DNA of 33,890 bases from Leptolyngbyaceae cyanobacterium M33_DOE_097 (lineage in GTDB: Bacteria; Cyanobacteriota; Cyanobacteriia; Leptolyngbyales; Leptolyngbyaceae). Below, piece by piece: positions 15,484 to 24,022 of this stretch. Both the position numbers and the translations under genes were made by a program. The DNA lies in contig DVDV01000340.1 of the NCBI GenBank assembly GCA_015296075.1, positions 1-33,890 of the forward strand, read 5' to 3'. The notes below the pieces were generated by a model that saw only the letters and a program-made list of their open reading frames with translations, ran no database searches and was not told the DNA's origin. Every line of letters starts with the position of its first letter. Within the stretch, counting starts at the first letter, position 1.

Positions 15484-15511
15484 GACTGCCTGTGAGTCAG
15501 CCTTTTTTTTT
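15484..15511 (+). terminator. Intrinsic terminator of the YaaW-to-DUF3143 operon
   Basis: CTG-c-CT (15486-15491) pairs with AG-t-CAG (15495-15500) with one mismatch and a GTG loop. It is followed by CC and nine Ts (15503-15511). The stem is weak but the T run is the longest near a gene end in this stretch. Confidence 0.5.
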
Positions 15512-15528
15512 GAGTGAAGCGGAGATTT

Positions 15529-15574
15529 GGGGGCGGCGGAGCCGCCAGATCGGGGGTCTTCCCCCCGCGCCCCC
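15529..15574. repeat. GC-rich nested hairpin element
   Basis: GGCGGC (15532-15537) pairs with GCCGCC (15541-15546) around GGA. GGGGG (15552-15556) pairs with CCCCC (15561-15565) around TCTT. Alternatively GGGGGC (15529-15534) can pair with GCCCCC (15569-15574), enclosing both. This type of GC-rich multi-hairpin block resembles dispersed palindromic repeats in cyanobacterial intergenic regions. Confidence 0.6.
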
Positions 15575-15629
15575 GCTTTGTAGTCCTAACTCCCCTACAA
15601 CCCCCGCAAGGTGGTGCGTGTGGGTGTTG

Positions 15630-15651
15630 AATGGTTGGCTAGCCAACCATT
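15630..15651. repeat. Perfect 22-bp palindrome
   Basis: AATGGTTGGCT (15630-15640) is followed immediately by its exact reverse complement AGCCAACCATT (15641-15651). There is no spacer. It stands 160 bp after the nearest stop codon and far from any start, so a simple operator role is not obvious. Confidence 0.65.
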
Positions 15652-15879
15652 ACAGATGATAAGTTTGGCACCTCGATCGCTGGCAGACGGGGCAGGTGAC
15701 GTGAGGCGGAGGTTACAAGCGCGATCGGCCTGGTAGAAGCAGTCTAAGCTTGTGAACTGCTTTTGGTGTAGAAGGCAAAATGTTACTTAAGCCTGCGCAG
15801 CAGGGTTCTCCCTCAACCCTTAAACCCCTTTTGGCATGCACTGGAATTAGCAACACCTTCCGCAGGGGAGGCGGTTCGG

Positions 15880-15912
15880 CCCCTCGCGGGGGTTTGGGGG
15901 CGACGCCCCCAA
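15880..15912. repeat. Paired GC-rich hairpins
   Basis: CCCC (15880-15883) pairs with GGGG (15888-15891) around TCGC. Directly next to it, TTGGGGGCG (15894-15902) pairs exactly with CGCCCCCAA (15904-15912) around a single A. Similar 'GGGGGCGACGCCCCC' cores are known as dispersed intergenic palindromes in cyanobacteria. Confidence 0.6.
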
Positions 15913-16091
15913 GGGTTACTGGTTCGGAAAATTTGCTTTCAAAAGAAGGCTTTCTCGCTTATCCCCATTTCCCCAGCTTCTCAAAAGTTAGGAAGTTTGA
16001 GCGCATTTTGTATTATAGAGAGCTTTGCTAGAAAAGGGTTGCACGCCTCCTTTTTGAAGTGGATACCCCCTTTGCCCCTTAAACACAAGAT

Positions 16092-16832
16092 TTACTTTAA
16101 GTTGCTGGTAAATAGCTCTTTTACATGCTCCCAAGCGTCTGCCGCGGCAGACGCATTGTAGTCAGCCCGCTGGTCGCAAAAGAAGCCATGACTCGCATCG
16201 TAGCGAAAGACCCGATGAGGAACTCCATGCTTTTGTAAGGCTGTTTCTACCTGGTCGGTCTGCTCGTTGGGAATGAGCGGATCCTGATTGCCAAAGAAGG
16301 CATAAACGGTACCTTTAATTTCTCCCGTGCGGTTGATCGTAGGTTCACCGCCACCGGGGGTAAAAGTCGCAATGCCACCACCATAAAAAGAAGCAGTTGC
16401 CTTGACCGAGGGCAATGTTGCAGCTAGGTAAACAACGTGTCCGCCAAAGCAAAAGCCAATCGTGCCAAAGCGATCGCCAGTTACACTAGGCAGGGCGCTG
16501 AGGTAGTCGATCGCGGCTTGCACATCGCTGATCAGCTCACTCGCAACGGTCATATCTTTGTACTTGCGCCCCAATTCGGTGTCTTCAGGGGTGTAGCCCA
16601 CTTCAAAGCTAGGGGCTGTGCGTTGATAAATAGCAGGGGCGATCGCGACATAGCCTTCGAGCGCAATCCGTTCGGTGACCTCTCGAATATGGGAATTAAC
16701 CCCAAAAATTTCTTGAATGACGACAACTCCAGGAAAGGAACCCGTTTCACTTGGTTGTGCCAGATACGCGTCAATTTCCAAGTTGCCATTTGGGACTTTC
16801 ACCCAATTCGATTTAATTCGTGTTGCTGCCAT
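16092..16832 (-). CDS. Dienelactone hydrolase family protein
   Basis: This 246-residue alpha/beta hydrolase has the complete dienelactone hydrolase triad: Cys128 in GFCFGGH, Asp184 in GNQDPLIP and His215 in DASHGFFCD. Glu41 in QEIFGVN, which activates the cysteine in characterised members, is also present. The family opens lactones such as dienelactone in chloroaromatic breakdown, but many bacterial members act on unknown esters. The protein has no signal peptide and should be cytoplasmic. It lies downstream of mrdA on the same strand, but a HIP1-based terminator between them suggests separate transcription. Confidence 0.9.
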   Translation of the reverse strand: MAATRIKSNWVKVPNGNLEIDAYLAQPSETGSFPGVVVIQEIFGVNSHIREVTERIALEGYVAIAPAIYQRTAPSFEVGYTPEDTELGRKYKDMTVASELISDVQAAIDYLSALPSVTGDRFGTIGFCFGGHVVYLAATLPSVKATASFYGGGIATFTPGGGEPTINRTGEIKGTVYAFFGNQDPLIPNEQTDQVETALQKHGVPHRVFRYDASHGFFCDQRADYNASAAADAWEHVKELFTSNLK

Positions 16833-16905
16833 GCAGTTCTATCCGATTGAGCAAGCGCCAAAAACACGATAGCAGCCGATTGGCAAAATTGCAGGCAAAT
16901 CAGGT

Positions 16906-16944
16906 AATAAAAGAAAAGCGATCGCGCATGATAGGGCGATCGCC
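16906..16944 (-). terminator. Intrinsic terminator of mrdA built from two HIP1 sites
   Basis: Two GCGATCGC octamers at 16918-16925 and 16936-16943 are 10 bases apart. Being self-complementary, they can pair as a stem with a 10-nt loop. On the minus strand the stem is followed by TTTTCTTTTATT. It sits 92 bp beyond the mrdA stop. Confidence 0.65.
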
Positions 16945-17035
16945 AGTGCGTTTGTGATCTGAACTGCACAGTGTCTTATCAGTCCCGCGATCGGGTTTTA
17001 TGCAGGTTCAAAAAATAGCTTGTATTTAGCAGACG

Positions 17036-18886
17036 CTAGAAATTCGTTTGAGTGGAGTTGTTTCCAGATGTCGCTCCATCGAGTTGAAGCGGTTGATTTC
17101 TGGTTTGAAAATAGGCTTCGAGTACTTGGCGCACAATCGGAGCCATCACAGAACCGCCCCCACCGCCTGTTTTTTCGCCAAAAGCAACCACAATAATTTC
17201 AGGTTTGTCATTCGGGGCATAGGCACCAAACCAGGTATCAGAGCCACCCCCAACATCTTCTGAGGTGCCACTCTTGCCTGCAATTTCAGCTTTTTGAGAA
17301 GCCACTGCTTTTCCGGTGCCGTAGGTGACAACACCCCGTAGCCCCTTTTGGAGAATTTCGATGGTTTCAGGGCGCAGGTTTAAGCTGTCACGCCAGCTCT
17401 TTGAGACCTCGTTGTCTTTGAGCAGGTGTGGCTTCACCCGATATCCGCCATTTGCTGGCACAGCAAACATGACAGCCACTTGCAAGGGCGTAGTCAGCAA
17501 AAATCCTTGCCCAATTGACATGTTCACGGTGTCACCAACAAACCATTCCTGGCCAATTTCCTTTTGCTTCCAGGCGTCGTCTGGCACTAAACCAGGTGAC
17601 TCTTCAACATCTAGCTCAATCCCGGTTTTTGAGCCAAACCCAAAGCGGCGAGTCCAGTCAATCAGGGTTTCACCTCCGATACCCATACCAATTTGGTAGA
17701 AAAAGGTATCGCTGCTCATTGCCATCGCACCAGCAAAAGAAAGGGGACCGAACCCCGCGCGGTTCCAATCATTGAACTCACGCCCACCAATTCGCATGAA
17801 GGGGTAGGTTGGCAAGACCGTATCGGGCGAAAACTTACCAGACTCGATCGCCGCAACCGTTGTCACAATTTTGAACGTACTCGCAGGCTGAAACGCCTGA
17901 ATTGCCCGATTGACGAATGGGTGATCGGCTTCCTGTAAGCGTTTCCACTGGGCTTCAGTGATGCGGGTTGAGAACAAGTTGGGGTCAAAGGCGGGGCGAC
18001 TCACCATCGCTAACACCGCGCCATTATTAGGGTCGATCGCAACGACTGCGCCATTCCGATTACCTAGCGCTTTTTCTGCGGCTTTTTGCAAATCAATGTC
18101 GATGGTCAGAGTGACATCTCGACCCGCCTGTGTCTGTTTGCGACCCAACACCCGCACGACTTGGCCTGTGCCATCGACTTCAACTTGCTGCCCGCCCCAT
18201 TCGCCCCGCAACAGGCTTTCAAACGACATTTCAACACCCATCTGGCCAATGACATCACCCAGACGATAGCCATCCTTTTTACGGCGAGAAAGCTGCTCAT
18301 CACTCATTTCCCCGGTGTAACCAATCAGGTGCGCCGCTAAGTCGCCGTTGGGGTAATAGCGCACTGCTTCTGCATCGACCACCACCCCCGACATCTGACT
18401 GCCATACTCGGCTAATGCCGTGACTTGGGCAGGTGTAATGCCTCTGGCGATCCGCAGCAACTCAGGAGAACCATACCCAGCTTGCTCCAGCCGTTTTTGA
18501 ATATCTGCTTGAGGAATTTTGAGGATTTCAGAGAGGCGTTTGGTTGTCTCTTGCCAGTCTGTTTTTTTCCGGGCGAGCGGCCACAAAAAAACTGAGTGAG
18601 ACAGCCGATTGCCAGCCAAGATGCGACCATTGCGATCAAGAATTTTACCCCGCTCTGGCTGCTTGGGAATGAGGCGAATCCGATTACTGTCTGCCAGTTG
18701 GCGATTTGATTCGCCTTCAATGAGCTGTAGATAGGCCAGTCGAGTCCCAATTCCCCCCACTAGCAAGGCTGAAACAATTCCCATCAAAATGACCGCTTGA
18801 AACGAACGGCCGACCGATCGCGATGAATTGGGGAAATTGAAGCCTGAGCTTGACGATTTTGAGGAAGGAGGATGAGTCAGGGTCAT
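17036..18886 (-). CDS. mrdA: Penicillin-binding protein 2 (peptidoglycan transpeptidase)
   Basis: PBP2 crosslinks peptidoglycan during cell elongation with RodA and MreB. The protein has one N-terminal membrane anchor at about residues 30-52 (FQAVILMGIVSALLVGGIG), the pedestal-domain motif RGKILDRNGRILA, and a transpeptidase domain. The active-site SxxK is PASTFK near residue 340, SSD (the usual PBP2 form of SxN) is near 392, and KSGT is near 540. The length of about 616 residues is normal. ATG 18886 is used; an in-frame GTG at 18898 within a HIP1 site is an alternative, and neither has a clear ribosome site. It has a Ser-rich cytoplasmic N-terminus and a low-complexity C-terminus. No rodA or mre genes are adjacent. 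Confidence 0.92.
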   Translation of the reverse strand: MTLTHPPSSKSSSSGFNFPNSSRSVGRSFQAVILMGIVSALLVGGIGTRLAYLQLIEGESNRQLADSNRIRLIPKQPERGKILDRNGRILAGNRLSHSVFLWPLARKKTDWQETTKRLSEILKIPQADIQKRLEQAGYGSPELLRIARGITPAQVTALAEYGSQMSGVVVDAEAVRYYPNGDLAAHLIGYTGEMSDEQLSRRKKDGYRLGDVIGQMGVEMSFESLLRGEWGGQQVEVDGTGQVVRVLGRKQTQAGRDVTLTIDIDLQKAAEKALGNRNGAVVAIDPNNGAVLAMVSRPAFDPNLFSTRITEAQWKRLQEADHPFVNRAIQAFQPASTFKIVTTVAAIESGKFSPDTVLPTYPFMRIGGREFNDWNRAGFGPLSFAGAMAMSSDTFFYQIGMGIGGETLIDWTRRFGFGSKTGIELDVEESPGLVPDDAWKQKEIGQEWFVGDTVNMSIGQGFLLTTPLQVAVMFAVPANGGYRVKPHLLKDNEVSKSWRDSLNLRPETIEILQKGLRGVVTYGTGKAVASQKAEIAGKSGTSEDVGGGSDTWFGAYAPNDKPEIIVVAFGEKTGGGGGSVMAPIVRQVLEAYFQTRNQPLQLDGATSGNNSTQTNF

Positions 18887-19241
18887 AGGCGATCGCACAA
18901 AAATGTGCCAAAAGGTGACGAATAGAAACTAAAAAGATTGTAAAGAAATTGAGCGCAAGCAAATTGTTATTTTATCAGGCGACGACCGCAAAGCGGTTAC
19001 TTCTTAACCTGCCCAGATTTTGAACAGATAGAGTAGAAATCGCATCGACGAAGTGAATAAGATACGCTAACGTTTAGCACAAAGTGCTTATCACCCTTTT
19101 ATAAGAAAGTCAGCTTCCCTATGAATCACTTCTCGTTCGTTTAGGGAGTAAGCCAGATAAAATAAACCAAACTCAAACCTGTACCACCCAACAAGATGTT
19201 GCTAGGGACGATTCCCAAGAGTCTTAAAGGAACTGATTGAC
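18887..19241. promoter_or_regulatory. Divergent promoter region of mrdA and potA
   Basis: These 355 bases are AT-rich. On the minus strand, a TACAAT about 60 bases before the mrdA start could be a -10. On the plus strand, TAAAAT near 19160 could serve potA. A short inverted repeat AGCAC-AAA-GTGCT lies near 19076. None has a convincing -35 partner. Confidence 0.35.
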
Positions 19242-20378
19242 ATGTCTCAAACCGCTATGCAAAATCGTCGCACTACCGCTGACACAGGCTTTGATGTTGA
19301 ATTGCGGGAAGTCTTCAAGTTTTACGGTAGTGAACCAGCCGTTCGGGGAATCGACTTAAACATTCGTAAAGGTGAGTTTTTTAGCATCTTAGGGCCATCG
19401 GGCTGTGGTAAAACCACAACATTAAGAATGATTGCGGGTTTTGAGAGTCCTTCTGCGGGGGATCTGCTGATTCAAGGCGTTGGCATGAACCAGACACCGC
19501 CCTATCGTCGTCCAGTCAATACGGTTTTTCAAAGCTATGCGCTGTTTAACCATTTGACAGTCGCCGAAAATGTTGCTTTTGGGTTGCGCTTGAAAAAACG
19601 CAGTCGCAGAGAAATTGAGGAGCGTGTCGCTGAATCTCTCAAACTCGTCAAAATGGAGAAATTTAGCAACCGCTTGCCAGCTCAGCTTTCGGGTGGTCAA
19701 CAGCAGCGTGTCGCATTAGCGCGAGCTTTAGTGAATCGTCCGGCTGTGCTGCTGCTTGATGAACCTTTGGGCGCCCTTGACCTCAAATTACGTAAAGAAA
19801 TGCAGGTTGAGTTAGCCAGCCTCCACCGTGAGCTGGGGCTGACCTTTGTGATGGTGACTCACGACCAGGAAGAAGCCCTCAGTCTCTCCGATCGCATTGG
19901 CGTGATGAATCAGGGCAAACTTGAACAGGTAGATACGCCTGATTGCATTTACGAGCAACCGCTCACCCCCTTTGTGGCCGATTTTATTGGTGACACCAAC
20001 CTGTTTAACGGCAAGATTGAGGGCTACCACCCCAACATGCTGTGGGTGACGACCGATCGCGGTCTAAAAATGGCAGTGCGCCCCTGCGATCGCGGCAATG
20101 CTCCCACATCCGGGCGAGTTACAGTCTGCGTTCGACCTGAGAAAATTGGGTTTAGCGAAACGCAACCAACCAATAGTCAGGTGAATTGGTATGAAGGCAG
20201 ATTACGTAATGTCATGTATCTGGGCACCCACGTTCATTGTCAGGTTCAGCTACAATCGGGCGACTACATGACCGTGCGCCTGCCCAATAACCCTGCTGGC
20301 ATTCCTGCAATGGACAGCCTCGTTTACGTTTATTGGCCTTACCAAGACTGCCTCGCCCTCACCTCAGATCTTGCCTAA
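19242..20378 (+). CDS. potA: Spermidine/putrescine ABC transporter ATP-binding protein
   Basis: This 378-residue ATPase has Walker A GPSGCGKTT at 51-59, a Q-loop in FQSYALFNHLTVAENV, the signature LSGGQQQR at 149-156, Walker B LLLDEPLGALD at 170-180 and the switch histidine in VTHDQEEAL. A C-terminal TOBE domain follows, including VCVRPEKIGF. It energises uptake of polyamines through PotB and PotC at the plasma membrane. AAGGA (19227-19231) lies 10 bases before the ATG. It is the first gene of a potADBC cluster, 69 bp ahead of potD. Confidence 0.93.
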   Translation: MSQTAMQNRRTTADTGFDVELREVFKFYGSEPAVRGIDLNIRKGEFFSILGPSGCGKTTTLRMIAGFESPSAGDLLIQGVGMNQTPPYRRPVNTVFQSYALFNHLTVAENVAFGLRLKKRSRREIEERVAESLKLVKMEKFSNRLPAQLSGGQQQRVALARALVNRPAVLLLDEPLGALDLKLRKEMQVELASLHRELGLTFVMVTHDQEEALSLSDRIGVMNQGKLEQVDTPDCIYEQPLTPFVADFIGDTNLFNGKIEGYHPNMLWVTTDRGLKMAVRPCDRGNAPTSGRVTVCVRPEKIGFSETQPTNSQVNWYEGRLRNVMYLGTHVHCQVQLQSGDYMTVRLPNNPAGIPAMDSLVYVYWPYQDCLALTSDLA

Positions 20379-20447
20379 GCTGCACGGCTGACGGTTTTTC
20401 CCAAACCGGATCCGCTCTGATTTTTCTCTTGTGTTCCTCTAAAGCCT

Positions 20448-21560
20448 ATGTCGTCCCGCTTTGTATCACGTTACTCGCGTCGTCAGTTCCTCAAAACGTC
20501 GCTTGCTGCTTTGTCTAGTACATCGCTGGCGGGTTGCGGCTGGACTTTAGCAGAAGTTCGCAGCGATCGCCCCCAAACCAGCAATAGCAACGAGCTACGC
20601 ATTTATACGTGGTCAAATTATATTGACGAGACTTTACTCAAGGAGTTTACAGCGCAAACAGGGGTGCGGGTCATTGCGGATACCTATGACTCCAACGATG
20701 TCATGTTGGCCACTTTTCAAGCGGGTAAAGGGGTCGCCTACAGTGTCGTTTATCCGTCTGACTACGCGATCGCCAAAATGCTAGATCTAAAGCTGCTGGC
20801 TGCACTCGACAAGTCGCGCATTTCTGGGCTTGAGAATATTTTGGGCAAGTTTCAAAATTCAATTTACGACCCTGGTAACCGTCACCACGTCCCCGTAAGC
20901 TGGGGCACTACAGGGTTGATTTACAACAGCGAAAAGTTAAACCCTGCCCCCGAAGATTGGGACTATCTGTGGCAAAATCGCAACACGTTGTCCCGCAAAA
21001 TGACGCTCTTGAGTGAGCCGCGCGAAGTGTTAGGTGCGTCGCTGCGGGCGCAGGGCTTTTCTTACAACACTACCAACCCCGCTGAGCTGAGAAAAGCCTA
21101 CGAAAAGCTGGCAGATCTGAAACCGGCGATCGCCACCTTCACAACGGATGCTTGGCGTGATCAACTCCTGGCAGGCGATTTGCTTCTGGCGATGGGGTAC
21201 TCAATCGACGGGGTATTGGTTGCCCAAGAAAACCCCAACATGAAATATGTGGTGCCAAAGAGCGGCAGTTCTCTTTGGACGGATGCAATGGTGATTCCCA
21301 AAACGGCACCCAATCCAGAAGCGGCTTACGCGTGGATTAATTACATGCTGCAACCAGCGGTGGCGGCGCAAGTCACCGAGCGGCTCTTTTTTGCGACTCC
21401 CAATCAGGCTGCATTTGACCAGTTATCGACCGACCTGCGCGATAATCAGGCATTATTCCCGCCTGACTCGGTGGTGGAACGGTGCGAGAATTTAAAGCCA
21501 CTTCCTCAAAAATCAGAAGAGTTAATCGAAAAATACTGGACTAAATTAACCAGCAGCTAG
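20448..21560 (+). CDS. potD: Polyamine ABC transporter substrate-binding lipoprotein
   Basis: This 370-residue periplasmic-binding protein of the PotD/PotF type has RIYTWSNYIDETLLKEF, the typical start of the mature domain, then YDSNDVMLATFQAG, VVYPSDYAIAKML and PVSWGTTGLIYN. Its N-terminus combines a twin-arginine motif (SRRQFLK at 10-16) with a lipobox (LAGC at 27-30), so it is probably exported folded by Tat and then lipidated at Cys30. Ligand specificity, putrescine or spermidine, cannot be decided by eye. It is followed by potB after three bases. Confidence 0.9.
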   Translation: MSSRFVSRYSRRQFLKTSLAALSSTSLAGCGWTLAEVRSDRPQTSNSNELRIYTWSNYIDETLLKEFTAQTGVRVIADTYDSNDVMLATFQAGKGVAYSVVYPSDYAIAKMLDLKLLAALDKSRISGLENILGKFQNSIYDPGNRHHVPVSWGTTGLIYNSEKLNPAPEDWDYLWQNRNTLSRKMTLLSEPREVLGASLRAQGFSYNTTNPAELRKAYEKLADLKPAIATFTTDAWRDQLLAGDLLLAMGYSIDGVLVAQENPNMKYVVPKSGSSLWTDAMVIPKTAPNPEAAYAWINYMLQPAVAAQVTERLFFATPNQAAFDQLSTDLRDNQALFPPDSVVERCENLKPLPQKSEELIEKYWTKLTSS

Positions 21561-21563
21561 CCT

Positions 21564-22469
21564 ATGTCTTCCCCCGCTTCTACCTCTCCGAGTGAATCAA
21601 CTGTCTCAAAGGACTTAGCAACCCCACGCTGGCTCGAACCGTTTGCCCTCTTAGGTCCGGCGGGAATTTGGCTGGGGCTGATGCTGGTGATTCCCGCATT
21701 GTTGATTTTTGAGTTAAGCCTGGTACCGGGTATCCGACCGGGAGAGGTGGTCAACCCCTCTGGCCTTGAAAACTACTTCCAAATTTTTCGCGAAGACGTT
21801 TATCGTCAGGTCGTCTGGCGATCGCTCGGTTTTGCCTTGGGAACCACGGCGATTTGTTTGGCATTGGGCTTTCCGGTGGCGTATTTTATCGCCCAAATGG
21901 TGCCCAAAAAATGGCGCAATCTAGTGCTGGTTGGTTTTGTCTTGCCTTTGTGGACTTCTTCGTTGCTGCGCTCTTACGCATGGATCACGATCTTGCGGCC
22001 AACTGGAGTGCTTAACTCCTTCTTGACCAGTCTCGGCTTACCAGCTCTAGATATTTTGAATCGGCCACCCGCCGTTTTTATTGGTATGAGCTATAGCCTG
22101 CTGCCCTACATGGTGCTGATTCTCTACGCCTCCCTCGAAAAGCTTGACAGACGGTTGCTAGAAGCCGCGGCTGATTTAGGGGCAAACCCGCTCCAATCAT
22201 TTTGGAAAGTGACCGTGCCTCAGAGCTTACCGGGGATTGCCGCTGGCTGCTTGCTGGTGTTTATTACTGGGCTGGGTGACTTTATCGACCCAGAGCTGTT
22301 GGGCGGTGCATCTAGCATGACGATGGCGCGCCTGATCTACAACCAATTTTTGGGTGTGACCCGCAACTGGGGCTTTGGCTCAGCCCTCAGCATGATGATT
22401 GTTTTGGCGGTCAGTTTAGCGATCGCCCTGTTACTCAAGTATGGTGATCGCAGTAGTGCAAATCTATGA
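21564..22469 (+). CDS. potB: Polyamine ABC transporter permease PotB
   Basis: This 301-residue inner-membrane permease has about six hydrophobic segments. The EAA loop that docks on the ATPase reads EAAADLGANPLQSFWKVTVPQ, with the G spaced as in binding-protein-dependent permeases. The N-terminal segment LLGPAGIWLGLMLVIPALLIFELSL and the SYAWITILRPTGVLN loop are typical of the PotB/CysTW family. Its first 25 residues are Ser/Thr-rich. The potD stop lies three bases upstream and its own stop overlaps potC by four bases (ATGA), so the cluster is tightly coupled. Confidence 0.92.
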   Translation: MSSPASTSPSESTVSKDLATPRWLEPFALLGPAGIWLGLMLVIPALLIFELSLVPGIRPGEVVNPSGLENYFQIFREDVYRQVVWRSLGFALGTTAICLALGFPVAYFIAQMVPKKWRNLVLVGFVLPLWTSSLLRSYAWITILRPTGVLNSFLTSLGLPALDILNRPPAVFIGMSYSLLPYMVLILYASLEKLDRRLLEAAADLGANPLQSFWKVTVPQSLPGIAAGCLLVFITGLGDFIDPELLGGASSMTMARLIYNQFLGVTRNWGFGSALSMMIVLAVSLAIALLLKYGDRSSANL

Positions 22470-23299
22470 CCCCTTCTAAGTCTTCAAAATTTCCATTTAC
22501 CTGGCAAGCTGGTTTTACTGCTCTGATGTTTGGCTTTATGTATTTGCCAATCGTCGTGCTAGCTGTTTTCAGCTTTAACGAGTCACCCTATAGCGCGGGC
22601 TGGAAGGGCTTTACCTGGAAATGGTACGAGAAGTTTTTCTCTGACTCACGCATTTTGTCTGCCTTAGCCGATAGCTTGACGATCGCATTTCTGGCAGTGG
22701 CGATCGCGGCAGTGATTGGCACTTTGATGGCGGTGGGGCTGTCTCGCTACCGGTTTCCAGGCAAAAGCTTATATCAAGGGGTTGCCTTTTTGCCGCTGAT
22801 TATTCCCGATATTTCGATCGCCGTGGCTACGCTTGTGTTTCTGGCATCGATCGCGATTCCGCTCAGTGGTGGGCTGATTCAACTCAGTTTAGGTACCGTT
22901 GTTGCGGCCCATGTTGTCTTCTGCATTTCTTACATTGCACTCGTTGTCTCAACCCGACTGGGCAACATCAACCCCAACTTAGAAGAAGCTGCCCTCGATT
23001 TAGGCGCAACCCCGGTGCAAGCCTTCGTTAAGGTTCTCCTACCAGAACTGGCTCCAGCCATCATTTCGGGTTGCTTGTTGGCCTTTGTGCTGAGCATGGA
23101 TGACTTTCTCATCTCTAGCTTCACGGCTGGGGGCGGTACGAACACGTTGCCAATGGAGATTTTTAGCCGCATCCGAACGGGGGTCAAGCCGGATATTAAT
23201 GCTCTCAGTGTGGTCTTGATTTTGGCGTCAGGTCTGATCTTTGGGGCTGCTGAGTATATCCGTTACCGTAGTGAACAAAAACGCATGAGTAAACCGTAA
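22466..23299 (+). CDS. potC: Polyamine ABC transporter permease PotC
   Basis: This 277-residue permease has about six membrane segments. It has the PotC hallmarks YLPIVVLAVFSFNESPY near the start, the WKWYEKFF loop, LPLIIPDISIAVATL, and the EAA motif EEAALDLGATPVQAFVKVLLPE, followed by the conserved SMDDFLISSF. It forms the transmembrane pore with PotB. It is the last gene of the cluster; a weak hairpin lies about 55 bp downstream. Confidence 0.93.
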   Translation: MTPSKSSKFPFTWQAGFTALMFGFMYLPIVVLAVFSFNESPYSAGWKGFTWKWYEKFFSDSRILSALADSLTIAFLAVAIAAVIGTLMAVGLSRYRFPGKSLYQGVAFLPLIIPDISIAVATLVFLASIAIPLSGGLIQLSLGTVVAAHVVFCISYIALVVSTRLGNINPNLEEAALDLGATPVQAFVKVLLPELAPAIISGCLLAFVLSMDDFLISSFTAGGGTNTLPMEIFSRIRTGVKPDINALSVVLILASGLIFGAAEYIRYRSEQKRMSKP

Positions 23300-23354
23300 G
23301 CTGCGATCGCTAAATTCATCTAAAAAAGATTATTATCCCCAAACTATCTGCCCT

Positions 23355-23377
23355 AACGCACTTTTTTGTGTGTTTCC
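23355..23377 (+). terminator. Possible terminator of the pot operon
   Basis: AACGCAC (23355-23361) can pair with GTGTGTT (23368-23374), including one G-T wobble, around six Ts, with TTCC following. The stem is short and the following T run is broken, so support is modest. Confidence 0.35.
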
Positions 23378-23542
23378 TTCCACATTTCTTTTGGTATTCT
23401 GTATTCCTTCCCCAGTCAGCCCTTCAAGCAATTCCTTAGCCTCTAGCTAGCTCATCTATTCATCATTCCAGTTGAGAAAGCGTATACATCTGCTTCGAGC
23501 GATCGCGCTTTCCGATAAAATCAATAAATGCCTGAAAAGGGG

Positions 23543-23572
23543 TATACCTGCCAGCACGGCTAAACCTATAAT
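23543..23572 (+). promoter_or_regulatory. Promoter of acpP
   Basis: A consensus -10, TATAAT at 23567-23572, lies 70 bases before the acpP start. The -35 would be TATACC at 23543-23548 (18-base spacing), which overlaps the 8-bp palindrome GGTATACC at 23541-23548. A repressor or activator site there is possible. The rest of the 342-bp gap before acpP shows only the weak pot terminator and one HIP1 site near each end. Confidence 0.5.
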
Positions 23573-23641
23573 GGTTGACTTGTCCCTGGGGCGACTATCC
23601 GGGCAGTTTTAATTTTTTTCGTTGCATCCATGAGGGAGCTT

Positions 23642-23893
23642 ATGACCGAAACTGAGATTTTTGATAAGGTAAAGTCCATCGTTTCTGAGCAGCTTGGCGT
23701 CGATGCTGGTCAGGTTGTACCCGAAGCCAGCTTCGCCAATGATCTAGGCGCAGACTCGCTCGATACTGTTGAGCTAGTGATGGCACTTGAAGAGGAATTT
23801 AATGTTGAAATTCCTGATGAAGCTGCCGAAAGTATCGCAACCGTCCAGGCAGCGGTTGATTACATTAGCAATCAGGTTAAAGCTTCGGCATAG
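23642..23893 (+). CDS. acpP: Acyl carrier protein
   Basis: This 83-residue acidic helical protein carries growing acyl chains on a phosphopantetheine arm in type II fatty-acid synthesis. The attachment site is Ser39 in GADSLDTVE, and helix II continues [17 protein letters not shown] as in bacterial ACPs. ATG 23642 gives the usual length; an in-frame ATG at 23630 lies ahead of the GAGG ribosome site (23632-23635) and is rejected as the start. It is followed by fabF after 129 bp, the arrangement common in bacteria. An above-consensus -10 fits its expected high expression. Confidence 0.97.
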   Translation: MTETEIFDKVKSIVSEQLGVDAGQVVPEASFANDLGADSLDTVELVMALEEEFNVEIPDEAAESIATVQAAVDYISNQVKASA

Positions 23894-24022
23894 TACAGCC
23901 AGAGTGAAGCGGGTGTTGAGTTATGAGCATGGCAAGGATATGCGAAGCCCCTTTGCTAGACTCACGACTCAGCATCACTCCCTGGCTTCATATCAGGTAA
24001 TCCTTTGACGTTTAACAAAACC

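Larger units (their letters stand above)
15472..16091. other. 620-bp non-coding gap rich in palindromes
   Basis: Apart from the terminator, the gap holds at least five exact inverted repeats, of which the three main groups are listed separately. One further small one is CCTGC-gca-GCAGG at 15792-15804. G and C homopolymer runs (GGGGG, CCCCCC) are common. A frame of 83 codons at 15780-16031 spans the repeats and does not look like a protein. Confidence 0.6.

Noticed and set aside
15529-15912. Insertion-sequence or MITE remnant
   Set aside because: No transposase fragment, no paired terminal repeats of one sequence and no target-site duplication could be identified.
15780-16031. 83-codon frame across the palindrome cluster
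   Set aside because: It spans GC-rich hairpins, has a low-complexity Gly/Arg/Pro translation and no ribosome site.
24005-24022. TTG start extending FabF by six residues
   Set aside because: The ATG at 24023 gives the family's usual N-terminus, and the extension has no conserved sequence.
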